Part shown: positions 9,875-18,979 of the stretch, piece after piece
Layout of the letters: every line of letters starts with the position of its first letter
Position numbering within the stretch: position 1 is the first letter of the stretch
Assembly: GCF_001708935.1 (NCBI RefSeq)
Contig: NZ_MASI01000001.1
Span: forward strand, 372,001-436,000
Reading direction: 5' to 3'
Source: Methyloligella halotolerans
GTDB taxonomy: Bacteria > Pseudomonadota > Alphaproteobacteria > Rhizobiales > Methyloligellaceae
DNA length: 64,000 bases
Notes under the pieces: generated by a model
Told to the model about the DNA's origin: nothing
The model's database searches: none
What the model saw: only the letters and a program-made list of their open reading frames with translations
Made by a program: the position numbers and the translations under genes

Positions 9875-10344
9875 TCAGCGGCGGCTTGCGGAGGAGAAGT
9901 GCTGCTCCAGCTCCATCAGGGAGATGCAGGCCGCGGCGGCGCTGCCGCCCTTGTTGCGGCGATCCACGGCGGCGCGTTCCCAGGCCTGGTCGCGATTCTC
10001 GCAGGTCATGATGCCGTTGCCAATGGGCACGGCGTGTTCGACGGCGATCTGGTGCAGGCCGGCGGAGGATTCCTTCGCGACGACGTCGTAATGGGAGGTC
10101 TCGCCGCGGATCACGCAGCCGAGTGCGATACAGGCGCGATGACGCCCTGCCCGGCCGACGAAGCCGTTTGCTAGCGCCAGGCTGAGGGCCAGCGGAATCT
10201 CGAGCGCGCCGGGGACGAAGATGCGCTCGTACTCGACGCCATAGGTCTCGAGCTCTTCGATGGCGCCCTTGGCGAGCTCCTCGGCGATGTCTTCGTAGAA
10301 GCGAGCTCGACGATAAGAACCGAGGGGGACGTATTACGGGCCAT
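9875..10344 (-). pseudogene. ribH: 6,7-dimethyl-8-ribityllumazine synthase, frameshifted as sequenced
   Basis: From the ATG at 10344 (MARNTSPSVLIVE) the frame is lost; the remaining protein, RFYEDIAEELAKGAIEELE through VPGALEIPLAL and ALGCVIRGETSHYDVVA, is in a second frame ending at 9875. One extra base between 10305 and 10306 (GAGCTC to GAGGCTC) gives an uninterrupted 156-residue RibH, the usual length. The catalytic His is in GETSHYD. RibH condenses the RibA/RibD-derived pyrimidine with dihydroxybutanone phosphate. The gene starts 2 bases after ribBX. Likely a sequencing error, as riboflavin synthesis is otherwise complete here. Confidence 0.9.
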
Positions 10345-10346
10345 GT

Positions 10347-11468
10347 CTACTCCACAGGGCGATGCCCGGTCACGGTGAGGCCGTAGCCTTCCAGACCGAC
10401 GATCTTGCGAGGCGTATTGGATAAGAGCGTCATCTGGCGGACGCCGAGATCCAGAAGAATCTGCGCACCAATACCATAATCGACAAGCCGCTGCTGCCCC
10501 GCGGTGCCCTGTCCGTTCTGAAGGTTTACGCGGGCGGAAACATCGCCGGCGTTGTTCTCCCGGATCAGGACGACGACACCCCGGCCCTCTTTGTCGATGG
10601 CCTCCATGGACTTGGCGATCAGGCTGTCCCGGTGACCGGTGGCGCCGAGGCTGTCGTTCAGGATGTTCATGGCGTGGACACGCACGAGCACCGGGCCGCC
10701 TTTCGAGACGTCGCCCTTCACCAGGGCGAGGTGCTCCGTCTTGTCGACGGTCGTTGCATAGACCTTCAGATCGAACTCGCCGCCATAGGCGCTGTTGATG
10801 GTGGACTGGCTGACCACGCGCACGAGCTGGTCGTAGCGCAGGCGATAGGCGATGAGGTCGGCGATGGTGCCGATCTTCACATCGTGACGTTCGGAGAACT
10901 CGATGAGATCGGGCAGCCGCGCCATGCTGCCGTCGTCCTTCATGATCTCGCAGATCACGCCTGCGGGGATCATGCCGGCGAGACGCGCGACGTCCACGGC
11001 TGCCTCAGTGTGGCCGGCCCGGACGAGAACGCCGCCTTCGCGGGCAACGAGCGGAAAGACATGGCCGGGCGAGACGATGTCCCGGTAATCGTTGTTGGCG
11101 TCGATCGCCACGGAGATGGTGTGGGCCCGGTCATGGGCGGAAATGCCGGTGGTGACCCCTTCCCTGGCTTCGATGGAGACGGTGAAGGCCGTCGAATGAC
11201 GGGATTTGTTGGAGCGGGACATAAGCTCGAGACTGAGCTGATCGACCCTTTCCTCGGTCAGTGCGAGGCAGATCAGTCCCCGGCCGTGGGTCGCCATGAA
11301 GTTGATCACGTCCGGCGTGCACATCTGGGCCGGAATCACGAGATCGCCTTCGTTCTCGCGTTCCTCGGCGTCAACCAGGACGAACATCCGGCCGTTGCGG
11401 GCATCCTCGATCACCTCTTCGATGGGCGAAAGAGCGGCGTGCAGGTCGATCTGTTGGGCGGTGCTCAC
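10347..11468 (-). CDS. ribB: 3,4-dihydroxy-2-butanone-4-phosphate synthase with degenerate GTP cyclohydrolase II domain (RibBX type)
   Basis: 373 residues from a GTG. Residues about 1-210 are DHBP synthase: [37 protein letters not shown] and [16 protein letters not shown]. Residues about 225-373 have the GTP cyclohydrolase II fold, but the three zinc cysteines are gone: the usual H-S-E-C-L-T-G-D block is [15 protein letters not shown], no R-C-D-C-G follows, and H-R-Q-E-G-R is replaced by [12 protein letters not shown]. RibA activity is therefore unlikely. A RibBX form with an inactive second domain is known in alphaproteobacteria. It is nine bases downstream of ribE. Confidence 0.93.
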   Translation of the reverse strand: MSTAQQIDLHAALSPIEEVIEDARNGRMFVLVDAEERENEGDLVIPAQMCTPDVINFMATHGRGLICLALTEERVDQLSLELMSRSNKSRHSTAFTVSIEAREGVTTGISAHDRAHTISVAIDANNDYRDIVSPGHVFPLVAREGGVLVRAGHTEAAVDVARLAGMIPAGVICEIMKDDGSMARLPDLIEFSERHDVKIGTIADLIAYRLRYDQLVRVVSQSTINSAYGGEFDLKVYATTVDKTEHLALVKGDVSKGGPVLVRVHAMNILNDSLGATGHRDSLIAKSMEAIDKEGRGVVVLIRENNAGDVSARVNLQNGQGTAGQQRLVDYGIGAQILLDLGVRQMTLLSNTPRKIVGLEGYGLTVTGHRPVE

Positions 11469-11477
11469 GGGTGTTGC

Positions 11478-12116
11478 CTATCCTGGGATGGGAGCCGCGG
11501 TGGACTGCGCGGAGGCGTTCCCTTGGGAAAGACGCTCCACGTAGCGGGCCATCATATCCACCTCGAGGTTCAGGGGCGCGTTGGGCTCCAGCGCCCCGAG
11601 GGTCGTGTGCTCCAGGGTAAAGGGAATGACATTGACGGAGAAGCGCTGCCCTTCGACATCGTTGACGGTCAGCGAAACGCCGTTCAGTGCCACGGAGCCC
11701 TTCTTGGCAATATAGCGCGCGAGCTCGGGTGGACTTTCGAAAACTAGACGCCGACTTTCGCCATCTGGCTGCATGGCGAGGAGGACCGCGCAGCCGTCCA
11801 CATGGCCGCTGACAAGGTGTCCGCCCAGCTCGTCGCCCATCTTGAGGGCGCGTTCGAGGTTGATGCGGGTGCCGGCGGTCCAGTCCGCAAGGGTGGTGAG
11901 GGCGAGGGTCTCGTTAGAGGCATCGACGGAGAACCGGCTGCCGTCGGTGGTCTTCTCCACGGCGGTAACGGTCAGGCAGCACCCGTTGCAGGCGATCGAT
12001 GCGCCGAGCTCGATGGTTGCCGGGTCGTAGCGGGATGCGATTTCGAAGCGGGCACCGTCTTCGCCGATCTCGGCCTTCGCGACCTCGCCGATATCGGAGA
12101 CTATGCCTGTGAACAT
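11478..12116 (-). CDS. ribE: Riboflavin synthase, alpha subunit
   Basis: About 212 residues from the ATG at 12116 ([12 protein letters not shown], the invariant family start). Dismutates two ribityllumazine molecules to riboflavin. Two lumazine-binding repeats are visible: the first holds [16 protein letters not shown] and [16 protein letters not shown]; the second holds [16 protein letters not shown] and [11 protein letters not shown]. The start lies inside the 3' end of ribD (16-base overlap), suggesting coupling. The ribD-ribE-ribBX-ribH order covers the pathway except a separate functional ribA. Confidence 0.95.
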   Translation of the reverse strand: MFTGIVSDIGEVAKAEIGEDGARFEIASRYDPATIELGASIACNGCCLTVTAVEKTTDGSRFSVDASNETLALTTLADWTAGTRINLERALKMGDELGGHLVSGHVDGCAVLLAMQPDGESRRLVFESPPELARYIAKKGSVALNGVSLTVNDVEGQRFSVNVIPFTLEHTTLGALEPNAPLNLEVDMMARYVERLSQGNASAQSTAAPIPG

Positions 12117-13216
12117 TTCGGTTTCCGATGCCATTCGGTCATGCGATCGCGGCCGAAGGAGCGTTCGCCCGTCATGACGTAATCGCCACTGCCGGTGAGC
12201 TTGTCGATACCGCCATCGACGAAGGGCAGCAGGCCCTGGGGACCGACTTCCTCGACCCCCTGATAGATCAGCGCCTCATCGACGAGTCCGGCATCGAGGA
12301 AGCTTTTTGCGACGGCCGGGCCGCCCTCCACGAGCACGCGGGTGATGCCGGCCATGGCGAGGCCTTCCAGAGCCTCGCGAACGCAGGGAAAGCCTTCCTC
12401 GTCGCAGTTTACCCGGAGAATTTCGGCCCCGCGCTCCTGAAGAGACGCTTCATTGGTCTGGGGCTCATCCGAACAGACGAACCAGACCGGCACCATCTCG
12501 TCGTCGAAGAGCTGGGCCTGTTTGGGCGTGCGCAGACGGCGATCGAGGACGACGCGGACGGGCGACCGGCACTCCATGCCGGGAAGCCGGCAGGTCAGGC
12601 TCGGATCGTCGGTGGTGACCGTGCCCCGGCCGACAAGGATAGCGTCGCAGCGGGCACGCTGGAGATGCGCGTGGGCCCGGGCCGCTTCGCCGGTGACCCA
12701 GACGGGGCTGCCGTTGCCCTCGGGGATACGGCCGTCTGAGCCGACGGCGAGCTTGAGGATGACTTCCGGGCGATGCTCGGCGACGCGAAGGATATGGCCG
12801 CGGATCATATCGGCGGCCGCATCGGCGAGGACACCCTCGGTGACCTCGATGCCGGCGTCCTTCATCTTCTCGATGCCCTTGCCGGACGTGCGCGGGTCCG
12901 GATCCCGCATGGCGGCGACCACACGCTTCGGCTCGACGGCGAGAAGCGCCTCGGTGCAAGCCTCGCCCCGGCCCTCATGGGCGCAAGGCTCCAGGGTCAC
13001 ATAGACGGTGGCGCCCTTCGCGCGCTCTCCAGCCTGGGCGAGCGCGACGGCCTCGGCATGGGGGCGTCCGCCCGGCGCGGTCACGCCCCGGCCGACAATC
13101 TCTCCGTCGTCGCCGACGATGACGCAGCCCACGGAGGGGTTGGGCCAGGTGGTCCCAAGGCCCCTACGCGCCATTACGAGCGCCTGGGCCATGTAATCTT
13201 CATCACGCATGGTCAT
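12101..13216 (-). CDS. ribD: Bifunctional pyrimidine deaminase/reductase RibD
   Basis: 371 residues. The N-terminal deaminase (about 1-150) has GRPHAEAVAL with the zinc His and catalytic Glu and the cysteines of LEPCAHEGRGEACTEAL. The C-terminal reductase (about 150-365) has KLAVGSDGRIPEGNG, DAILVGRGTVTTDDPSLTCR and VLVEGGPAVAKSFL. It deaminates and then reduces the pyrimidine intermediate of riboflavin synthesis. It starts six bases after the nrdR stop; a second ATG two codons downstream is also possible. Confidence 0.95.
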   Translation of the reverse strand: MTMRDEDYMAQALVMARRGLGTTWPNPSVGCVIVGDDGEIVGRGVTAPGGRPHAEAVALAQAGERAKGATVYVTLEPCAHEGRGEACTEALLAVEPKRVVAAMRDPDPRTSGKGIEKMKDAGIEVTEGVLADAAADMIRGHILRVAEHRPEVILKLAVGSDGRIPEGNGSPVWVTGEAARAHAHLQRARCDAILVGRGTVTTDDPSLTCRLPGMECRSPVRVVLDRRLRTPKQAQLFDDEMVPVWFVCSDEPQTNEASLQERGAEILRVNCDEEGFPCVREALEGLAMAGITRVLVEGGPAVAKSFLDAGLVDEALIYQGVEEVGPQGLLPFVDGGIDKLTGSGDYVMTGERSFGRDRMTEWHRKPKCSQA

Positions 13217-13222
13217 GAGTTT

Positions 13223-13744
13223 CTAGTGCGCCGGGCCGCGGCGGCTCCGGTCGCTAATCGTCATCCGGTGATAACTGATCTTCTTCATCGGGCGTCGGGC
13301 CGGCGAGTTCGCCCAGCACAGCTCGAAGTCCTTGGCCTCGCGGAAATTCTTGTACACCGAGGCGAACCGTACATATGCGACGTCATCCAGCGTCTTCAAG
13401 GCCTCCATCACGAGGGTGCCGATCGTCTCGGACGGCACGTCGTTCTCGCCCATGTTCTCCAGGCGGCGCACAAGTCCGCTCACCAGGCGCTCAAGGCGCT
13501 CCGGATCGACGTCTCGCTTGCGGGTGGCCATCTGAATGGAGCGCATTAGCTTGTCCCGGTCGAAGGGGACCCGGCGACCGTTGCGCTTGACGACGGTCAA
13601 TTCCCGGAGCTGAACGCGCTCGAAAGTGGTAAAGCGGCCGCCGCAATCCGAACAGATGCGGCGGCGCCTTATGGTGGTGTGATCCTCACTGGGCCGCGAG
13701 TCTTTGACCTGCGTGGCCGTGCTGCCGCAATACGGGCATCGCAT
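13223..13744 (-). CDS. nrdR: Transcriptional repressor NrdR
   Basis: 173 residues from the ATG at 13744, where the family motif [17 protein letters not shown] begins. Two CxxC pairs (CPYC and CSDC) form the zinc ribbon, followed by the ATP-cone [19 protein letters not shown]. NrdR senses ATP/dATP and represses ribonucleotide reductase genes. A longer in-frame extension upstream to 13813 would overrun the zinc ribbon start and is unlikely. It sits 41 bases after glyA; the glyA-nrdR-rib order is conserved in alphaproteobacteria. Confidence 0.95.
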   Translation of the reverse strand: MRCPYCGSTATQVKDSRPSEDHTTIRRRRICSDCGGRFTTFERVQLRELTVVKRNGRRVPFDRDKLMRSIQMATRKRDVDPERLERLVSGLVRRLENMGENDVPSETIGTLVMEALKTLDDVAYVRFASVYKNFREAKDFELCWANSPARRPMKKISYHRMTISDRSRRGPAH

Positions 13745-13785
13745 GGTGGCCAGCTCCCCCTCTCGTTGCCCTGCCTCGGATCGGG

Positions 13786-15090
13786 CTAGCGATAGATCGG
13801 AAAGCTCTCGCAAAGCGCGATGGCGCGCTCCTTGACCGACTCCTCGACCTTCTGGTTGCCCTCTTCGCCGTTCTCGGCCAGGCCGTCCAGCACCTCGAGG
13901 ATGAGGTTGCCGATGGTCTGGAACTCCGAGACGCCGAAGCCGCGGGTCGTGCCGGCGGGCGTGCCGAGACGAATGCCCGAGGTGATCGCCGGCTTCTCCG
14001 GATCGAAGGGAACGCCGTTCTTGTTGCAGGTGATATGGGCCCGGCCAAGCGCCAGCTCGGCTGCCTTGCCGGTGAGCTTCTTGGGCCGCAGATCGACCAG
14101 CATGACATGAGTGTCCGTGCCGCCGGAGACGAGATCGGCGCCGCCGCCGACCAGCACCTCGCCCAGGGCCTTCGCGTTCTCGACGACCTGCTTGGCGTAG
14201 ATCTTGAAGTCGGGCGACAGGGCCTCCTGGAAGGCTGCGGCCTTGCCGGCGATGACGTGCATCAGGGGACCGCCCTGAAGACCCGGGAAGACGGCGGAAT
14301 TGATCTTCTTGCCGATCTCCTCGTTGTTGGACAGGACCATGCCGGAGCGCGGACCGCGCAGGGTCTTGTGGGTCGTGGTGGTGACGACATCGGCGTAGGG
14401 CAGCGGGCTGGGATGAACGCCGCCGGCAACGAGGCCTGCGAAATGCGCCATGTCGACCAGCAGGTAAGCGCCAACCTCATCGGCGATCTTGCGGAAGCGC
14501 GCGAAGTCGATGATGCGCGGATAGGCCGAACCGCCGGCGATGATTAGGGCCGGCTTGTGCTCCTTGGCGAGCTTCTCGACCTGCTCGTAATCGATCTCGT
14601 GGGTGTCCTCACGGACGCCGTACTGAACCGCGTTGAACCACTTGCCGGACAGGTTCGGCGGTGCGCCGTGGGTCAGGTGACCACCGGCCGCAAGCGACAT
14701 GCCGAGGATGGTGTCGCCGGGCTTCAGCAGCGCCAGGAAGACGGACTGGTTCGCCTGGGAGCCCGAATGGGGCTGCACGTTGACGAAGCTGCAGTCGAAC
14801 AGCCGCTTGGCGCGCTCGATGGCGAGGTTCTCGACGACGTCGACATACTGGCAGCCGCCATAGTAGCGGCGCCCCGGATAGCCTTCGGCGTATTTGTTGG
14901 TGAGCAGCGTGCCGACGGCATCGAGCACCGCGCGGGAAACGATGTTCTCCGACGCGATCAGTTCGATCTCGGTCTGCTGGCGCTCCGCCTCGTCCTCGAT
15001 CGCATTCCAAAGCTCGGAATCGGTGTCCTCCAAATGCTTGGAGAAGAATCCCGCGCCACGAATGTCTGTGTTGCTCTCGCTTGCCGTCAT
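13786..15090 (-). CDS. glyA: Serine hydroxymethyltransferase
   Basis: 434 residues; PLP enzyme that interconverts serine and glycine and supplies methylene-tetrahydrofolate. [15 protein letters not shown], the glycine-rich [16 protein letters not shown], and the Schiff-base Lys in [14 protein letters not shown] are all present. [16 protein letters not shown] is another conserved block. It is the first gene of the long minus-strand operon; 189 bases separate its start from the hemA stop, the likely promoter region. Confidence 0.97.
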   Translation of the reverse strand: MTASESNTDIRGAGFFSKHLEDTDSELWNAIEDEAERQQTEIELIASENIVSRAVLDAVGTLLTNKYAEGYPGRRYYGGCQYVDVVENLAIERAKRLFDCSFVNVQPHSGSQANQSVFLALLKPGDTILGMSLAAGGHLTHGAPPNLSGKWFNAVQYGVREDTHEIDYEQVEKLAKEHKPALIIAGGSAYPRIIDFARFRKIADEVGAYLLVDMAHFAGLVAGGVHPSPLPYADVVTTTTHKTLRGPRSGMVLSNNEEIGKKINSAVFPGLQGGPLMHVIAGKAAAFQEALSPDFKIYAKQVVENAKALGEVLVGGGADLVSGGTDTHVMLVDLRPKKLTGKAAELALGRAHITCNKNGVPFDPEKPAITSGIRLGTPAGTTRGFGVSEFQTIGNLILEVLDGLAENGEEGNQKVEESVKERAIALCESFPIYR

Positions 15091-15279
15091 CTCTTGCGCT
15101 CCTCGAAACGTTGCTGCCCCGTAGCGGGCTTCTGGACGGTGCGGGTTCGGCTCATCGAATAGAGAGCGATCCCGCCAATTGGGCTGGCCTTACCATATGT
15201 CGTGCAGCCGCGCCAGCGACAGCCATAAGCGCGGCCCGCGACCAAGAGTTTCATTTCTCTCGGAAAGCGGGCGTTTGCG

Positions 15280-16490
15280 TCACGCGGCGCGGGCCAGATC
15301 CATCTCTTGCCATAGGGTGTTCAGGGCATCCATCAGATAATCCATATCCGCATCGGTGTGATAAGGCGCCGGGGTCAGACGGATGCGCTCCGTGCCGCGG
15401 CGGACCGTGGGATAGTTGATGGGCTGAACGTAGACGCCGAAACGCTCCAGGAGCGCATCGGTGAGTTTCTTGCAGCGAACCGGATCGCCGACCATGACGG
15501 GCACGATGTGGCTGGGGTTCTCCAGCACCGGCAGATTGGCCGCCGCCATGCGGTCCTTCAGTTCCCGCGACCGCTCCTGAAGCTGCTCGCGCTCCACCTG
15601 GCTCTCTTTCAGGTGGCGAATGGAGGCCACGGCGCCGGCCACGATGGCGGGCGCTAGCGATGTGGTGAAGATGAAGCCCGGCGCGTAAGAGCGAATGGAA
15701 TCGATCATGTTCGTGGAGGCGGCGATATAGCCGCCCATGAGGCCGAAGCCCTTGGCCAGCGTGCCCTCGATGATATCCACCTCGCCCATGAGCCCTTCCC
15801 GGTCGGCGATGCCGCCGCCCCGAGGCCCGTAGATGCCGACGGCATGGACCTCGTCGAGATAGGTCAGCGCGTTGTGCTTCTTGGCGACGGCGCAAATCTC
15901 GGCGATGGGCGCGATATCGCCGTCCATGGAGTAGACGGACTCAAAGGCGACGACCTTGGGCGTGTCCTTGGAATATTCGGAGAGCTGACGATCGAGATCC
16001 TCGACGTCGTTATGGGCCCAGATGCGCTTCGGTCCGCCGCCGTGGCGGATGCCCTCGATCATCGAGGCGTGATTCTGCTCGTCGGAGAAGATCACGCAGC
16101 CCGGCAGGATGCGGGCGAGCGTGGAGAGCGCCGCTTCGTTGGCCACATAGCCGGAGGTGAAGAGAAGCGCGGCCGCCTTGCCGTGGAGGTCGGCGAGCTC
16201 GTGCTCAAGCTCGACGTGGTAGTGAGTCGTGCCGGAGATGTTGCGGGTGCCGCCTGCCCCTGCTCCCGCCGTTTCAATGGCTCGTGCATGGCTTCAAGCA
16301 CCTTGGGGTGCTGGCCCATGCCGATATAATCGTTGCTGCACCAGACCTTGATGGAGCGCTGGCCGTCTGCGCTGAAATAGCTGGCATGAGGGAAGTTGCC
16401 GCGCTTGCGCCGGATATCGGCGAATTCGCGGTAGCGGCCTTCCTGGCGGAGGGCGCGGAGGGCGCCGGCGAGCTCTTCTTCGTAATCCAT
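15280..16490 (-). pseudogene. hemA: 5-aminolevulinate synthase, frameshifted as sequenced
   Basis: ALAS makes 5-aminolevulinate from glycine and succinyl-CoA, the Shemin route to haem used by alphaproteobacteria. From the ATG at 16490 the protein reads MDYEEELAGALRALRQEGRY and SIKVWCSNDYIGMGQHPKVL, then loses frame after EAMHE. The second frame resumes [20 protein letters not shown] and continues to 15280 with the PLP Lys in [14 protein letters not shown]. One base added between 16280 and 16281 (GAGCC to GAGGCC) restores 403 residues, the expected length. With hemB 5 kb away, haem synthesis is presumably intact in the living organism. Confidence 0.9.
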
Positions 16491-16615
16491 TCGCTTGATT
16501 CTAGCTTGGCCCAAGGTCGGAAGCGACCCCAAGGCCTTTACCACATCATAGGCCGAAGGCGTACGAGAATGGCCGCACCTATAGTCGCAGGAGCGACCTT
16601 TCTTACATAGCAAGC

Positions 16616-16646
16616 CTCAGAAGGGAATGCGTTTTCCCCTTCTGAG
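16616..16646 (-). terminator. Hairpin downstream of ldtP (possible terminator)
   Basis: Perfect 10-bp inverted repeat CTCAGAAGGG (16616-16625) and CCCTTCTGAG (16637-16646) with an 11-base loop, 28 bases after the ldtP stop. The minus-strand copy lacks a T tract, so it may be an mRNA-stabilising hairpin rather than an intrinsic terminator. Confidence 0.5.
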
Positions 16647-16673
16647 ATAGGTGCTCTGTGCGGAAGGTAAAGC

Positions 16674-18017
16674 CTAGTAGGCCGAAGCCGTCGTGGCGCC
16701 GCTGTTCTTGTTGTAGATGTCCGGGCGGAAATGGATCACGCCGTCCGGCGTCGCCCACCCATCGATATACACGAACATGACCTGCACCTTGGAGCGCAGC
16801 GAAACCACCTCTTGCTCGCCGGTGTGCTTCAGCTCCTGGATACGAGGCAGGTCCCAGCCCGGCACGTCACGCAGCAGCCATGCGGCGAGCTGATCGACGT
16901 TGTGGATACGCACGCAGCCATGGCTCTCGTAGCGCAGCTCCTGGCCGAACAAAGCCTTCTCAGGCGTGTCGTGCATGTACACGGCATATTTGTTCGGGAA
17001 GTCGAGCTTGATGTAGCCGAGTGCGTTCTCTTCCCAAGGCAGCTGCCGGAAGCGGTAGCCGTAGACGGCGTCCCCATACCAATCGATCTGGTCCGACCTC
17101 AAGATGCGGCCGGAGCCATCGATCGCCTGCATCCGATAGGTGTCGAAGAAATCGATGCCGCTGGCGGTCAGCTCGCGTGCCTTCGGAACGAGATCGTTGC
17201 GCACGATGCTCTTGGGCACGTTCCAATAGGGATTGAAGCTCACCCGCTGGATGGTGCTCTCGAGGGTCGGCGTGGCGAGATCCGCCTTGCCGACGACGGC
17301 GGTATAGCGTCCGACGACCTGGCCGTTCTCAACCGCCTCAGACTGGGCGGCGGGAATGTTCACGATGACGTAGCGATTCTTGGTCTGCGGAACCGCCTTC
17401 TTGAGGGCGGCGAGGCTCGCCTTGAGCTGCTGCAGCCGGACCTCGGCCGGAACGTTGAGCGCGTCCACCGTCGGACGATCGATCACGCCGGTCGGCGGCA
17501 GGCCGTGGCTCTCCTGGAAGCGGCGGACCGCCTGCACGAGGGTCTCGTCGTATTCGTTGGGAACGCTTTGGCCGTAAAGGTCGCCGCTGATCTCCAGACG
17601 CTGATGCAGGGTGACGATCTCGTCGCCGCGCGAGCCCGGACGAAGCGCAAGCTCCGGCACACGGGGCCAGCCGCCCCGCGCGACGATCTGCTCGTAGATC
17701 TGGATCGCGCGTTCGGTTTGAGCAATGTTCTCACGTGCGAGGGTCGGGAAGCCGAGCTGCGGGTTGCGGACCCACTGCTCCTTGAAGGGGTCGGGCCCCT
17801 GAGGCTCCACCTGCTCCTGCCGGCGTCCGAACCAGATGCCGCGCCGCCCCTCGGAAGAGGCTTGCGTGCCGGCCTGGGCGGGTTCGTTGCCCAGCCAATT
17901 CTGGAGGCCGCTCATGAAGTCGGCCCGGGCGGGCGTGATGCCTGCCGCGATCGTGATGACGGCGCCGACGCCAGTGGCGATCAGCGCGCCGCGAAGATTA
18001 AGCTGCCAAGTGGTCAT
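16674..18017 (-). CDS. ldtP: L,D-transpeptidase (LdtP-like, YkuD family)
   Basis: 447 residues with an N-terminal signal (RGALIATGVGAVITIAAG, then ARA). About residues 120-170 are a peptidoglycan-binding domain: LRPGSRGDEIVTLHQRL to LPPTGVIDRPTVDALNV. The YkuD catalytic domain contains RVSFNPYWNVPKSI, VYMHDTPEKALFG and the active-site motif YESHGCVRIHNVDQLA with the catalytic Cys. Such enzymes make 3-3 peptide cross-links in the periplasm. It lies 308 bases downstream of a MarR regulator; the same neighbours are known as LdtP and LdtR in Liberibacter and Sinorhizobium, where the regulator activates the transpeptidase gene. Confidence 0.9.
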   Translation of the reverse strand: MTTWQLNLRGALIATGVGAVITIAAGITPARADFMSGLQNWLGNEPAQAGTQASSEGRRGIWFGRRQEQVEPQGPDPFKEQWVRNPQLGFPTLARENIAQTERAIQIYEQIVARGGWPRVPELALRPGSRGDEIVTLHQRLEISGDLYGQSVPNEYDETLVQAVRRFQESHGLPPTGVIDRPTVDALNVPAEVRLQQLKASLAALKKAVPQTKNRYVIVNIPAAQSEAVENGQVVGRYTAVVGKADLATPTLESTIQRVSFNPYWNVPKSIVRNDLVPKARELTASGIDFFDTYRMQAIDGSGRILRSDQIDWYGDAVYGYRFRQLPWEENALGYIKLDFPNKYAVYMHDTPEKALFGQELRYESHGCVRIHNVDQLAAWLLRDVPGWDLPRIQELKHTGEQEVVSLRSKVQVMFVYIDGWATPDGVIHFRPDIYNKNSGATTASAY

Positions 18018-18325
18018 TTATGCCGCTCCCCGTCCTTGCGGCTCGGCTCCTGCGAAGACATTAACCCCTTCGGACCATCGAAACTAGCCGCACAGGGTTA
18101 ATAAAGATCAAGCTGAGCTTTTGCCCCTCGATGACCCGGACTAGCTTGAGCGATCCCCCGCCGGTGCCGTGTCGTTACGGGTCAGATGCTCGTGGCCCAT
18201 ACGAATTTCAATGGTTACCGGGCGATTGCGGCTATTTTGCGTGGGAAGCGCGTCAAAATAACACAAACCGCCCGGGCGGTTCCCCACCCGGGCGGCCGTA
18301 TTGGATCTGATTGTCGCTTCCGCTT
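18018..18325. promoter_or_regulatory. Control region between ldtR and ldtP
   Basis: 308 bases without a gene. It holds the terminator of ldtR (18268-18295) and then presumably the ldtP promoter on the minus strand. At 18142-18150 the minus strand reads CTCAAGCTA, the same nine bases that occur at 18889-18897 in front of ldtR; it may be a regulator site. GTTAATAAAG near 18093-18106 is AT-rich against its surroundings and could lie near a -10 region. Confidence 0.45.
18268..18295 (-). terminator. Rho-independent terminator of ldtR
   Basis: Arms CCGCCCGGG (18268-18276) and CCCGGGCGG (18287-18295) form a perfect 9-bp stem with a 10-base loop. On the minus strand it is followed by TTTGTGTTATTTT and lies about 30 bases after the ldtR stop. 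Confidence 0.85.
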
Positions 18326-18835
18326 TTACAGCTGGTAGCGGATCTGATCGGTCCAGAAGCGCTCGAGGCGGATCAGGGACTTGTTCAGGCTCTCGAGCTC
18401 GTCGCCGCCGATGCCGCCGACCTTCTGCAGAGATTTCAGCTGGCGGTCGTAGAGCTGGTTGACGATCTCGGAAACCGCCTGGCCCTTGTCGGTGAGGCTG
18501 ACCCGCACAGAGCGGCGATCGGTGGTCGAACGCTCATGGTGGATGTAGCCGGCCTCGACGAGCTTCTTCAGATTGTAGGAGACATTGGAGCCGAGATAGT
18601 AGCCGCGGCTCTTCAGCTCTCCCGCAGTCACTTCCGAATCTCCGATGTTGTAGAGCAGCAGAGCCTGGACCCCATTGACGTCCGACCGTCCCATCCGGTC
18701 GAATTCGTCCTTGATGACGTCCAGAAGCAACCGATGAAGACGCTCAATAAGCTTCAAGGAGATCAGATAGCGACCTTTGAGATCTTCTCCCTCGCTTGAG
18801 CTCTCATGTGCGCCGATTTCTAGCGCTACATTCAT
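18326..18835 (-). CDS. ldtR: MarR-family regulator LdtR
   Basis: 169 residues with a MarR winged helix: ALLLYNIGDSEVTAGELKSR, GYYLGSNVSYNLKKLVEAGY and the wing HHERSTTDRRSVRVSLTDKG. The N-terminal and C-terminal helices would form the dimer interface. Similarity to the LdtR of Liberibacter/Sinorhizobium is supported by its position directly upstream of ldtP on the same strand. In those species LdtR controls ldtP and stress tolerance; the same role here is inference. A perfect CTTAAG-type palindrome lies upstream at the presumed promoter. Confidence 0.88.
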   Translation of the reverse strand: MNVALEIGAHESSSEGEDLKGRYLISLKLIERLHRLLLDVIKDEFDRMGRSDVNGVQALLLYNIGDSEVTAGELKSRGYYLGSNVSYNLKKLVEAGYIHHERSTTDRRSVRVSLTDKGQAVSEIVNQLYDRQLKSLQKVGGIGGDELESLNKSLIRLERFWTDQIRYQL

Positions 18836-18876
18836 GACACCTACCCTCGTTGTTGTTTTTTCCCCAACTTCAAAGG

Positions 18877-18923
18877 ACTATAGGCGCACTCAAGCTAAAA
18901 TGACCTTAAGCGGAACGCTTAAG
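18877..18923 (-). promoter_or_regulatory. Putative ldtR promoter with palindromic operator
   Basis: On the minus strand TATAGT (18877-18882) could be a -10 element. CTTAAGCG-GAA-CGCTTAAG (18905-18923) is a perfect 8-bp inverted repeat with a 3-base spacer, placed where the -35 region would be. CTCAAGCTA at 18889-18897 also occurs in front of ldtP. The layout suggests autoregulation by the MarR protein. Confidence 0.45.
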
Positions 18924-18979
18924 ATTGCATGAAATTCTATCCTTAAGTTTCAGTTGTTTCGACCGGGAATCGCTTGGAA

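Noticed and set aside
9349-10344. Programmed ribosomal frameshifting in nusB and ribH
   Set aside because: No slippery heptamer or downstream pseudoknot is seen at either site, and the same kind of single-base loss in unrelated genes is better explained by consensus error.
13217-15279. Possible FMN riboswitch or other leader for the riboflavin genes
   Set aside because: nrdR, ribD, ribE, ribBX and ribH follow each other with gaps of nine bases or fewer, or overlap, leaving no room, and the region before glyA shows no FMN-element core.
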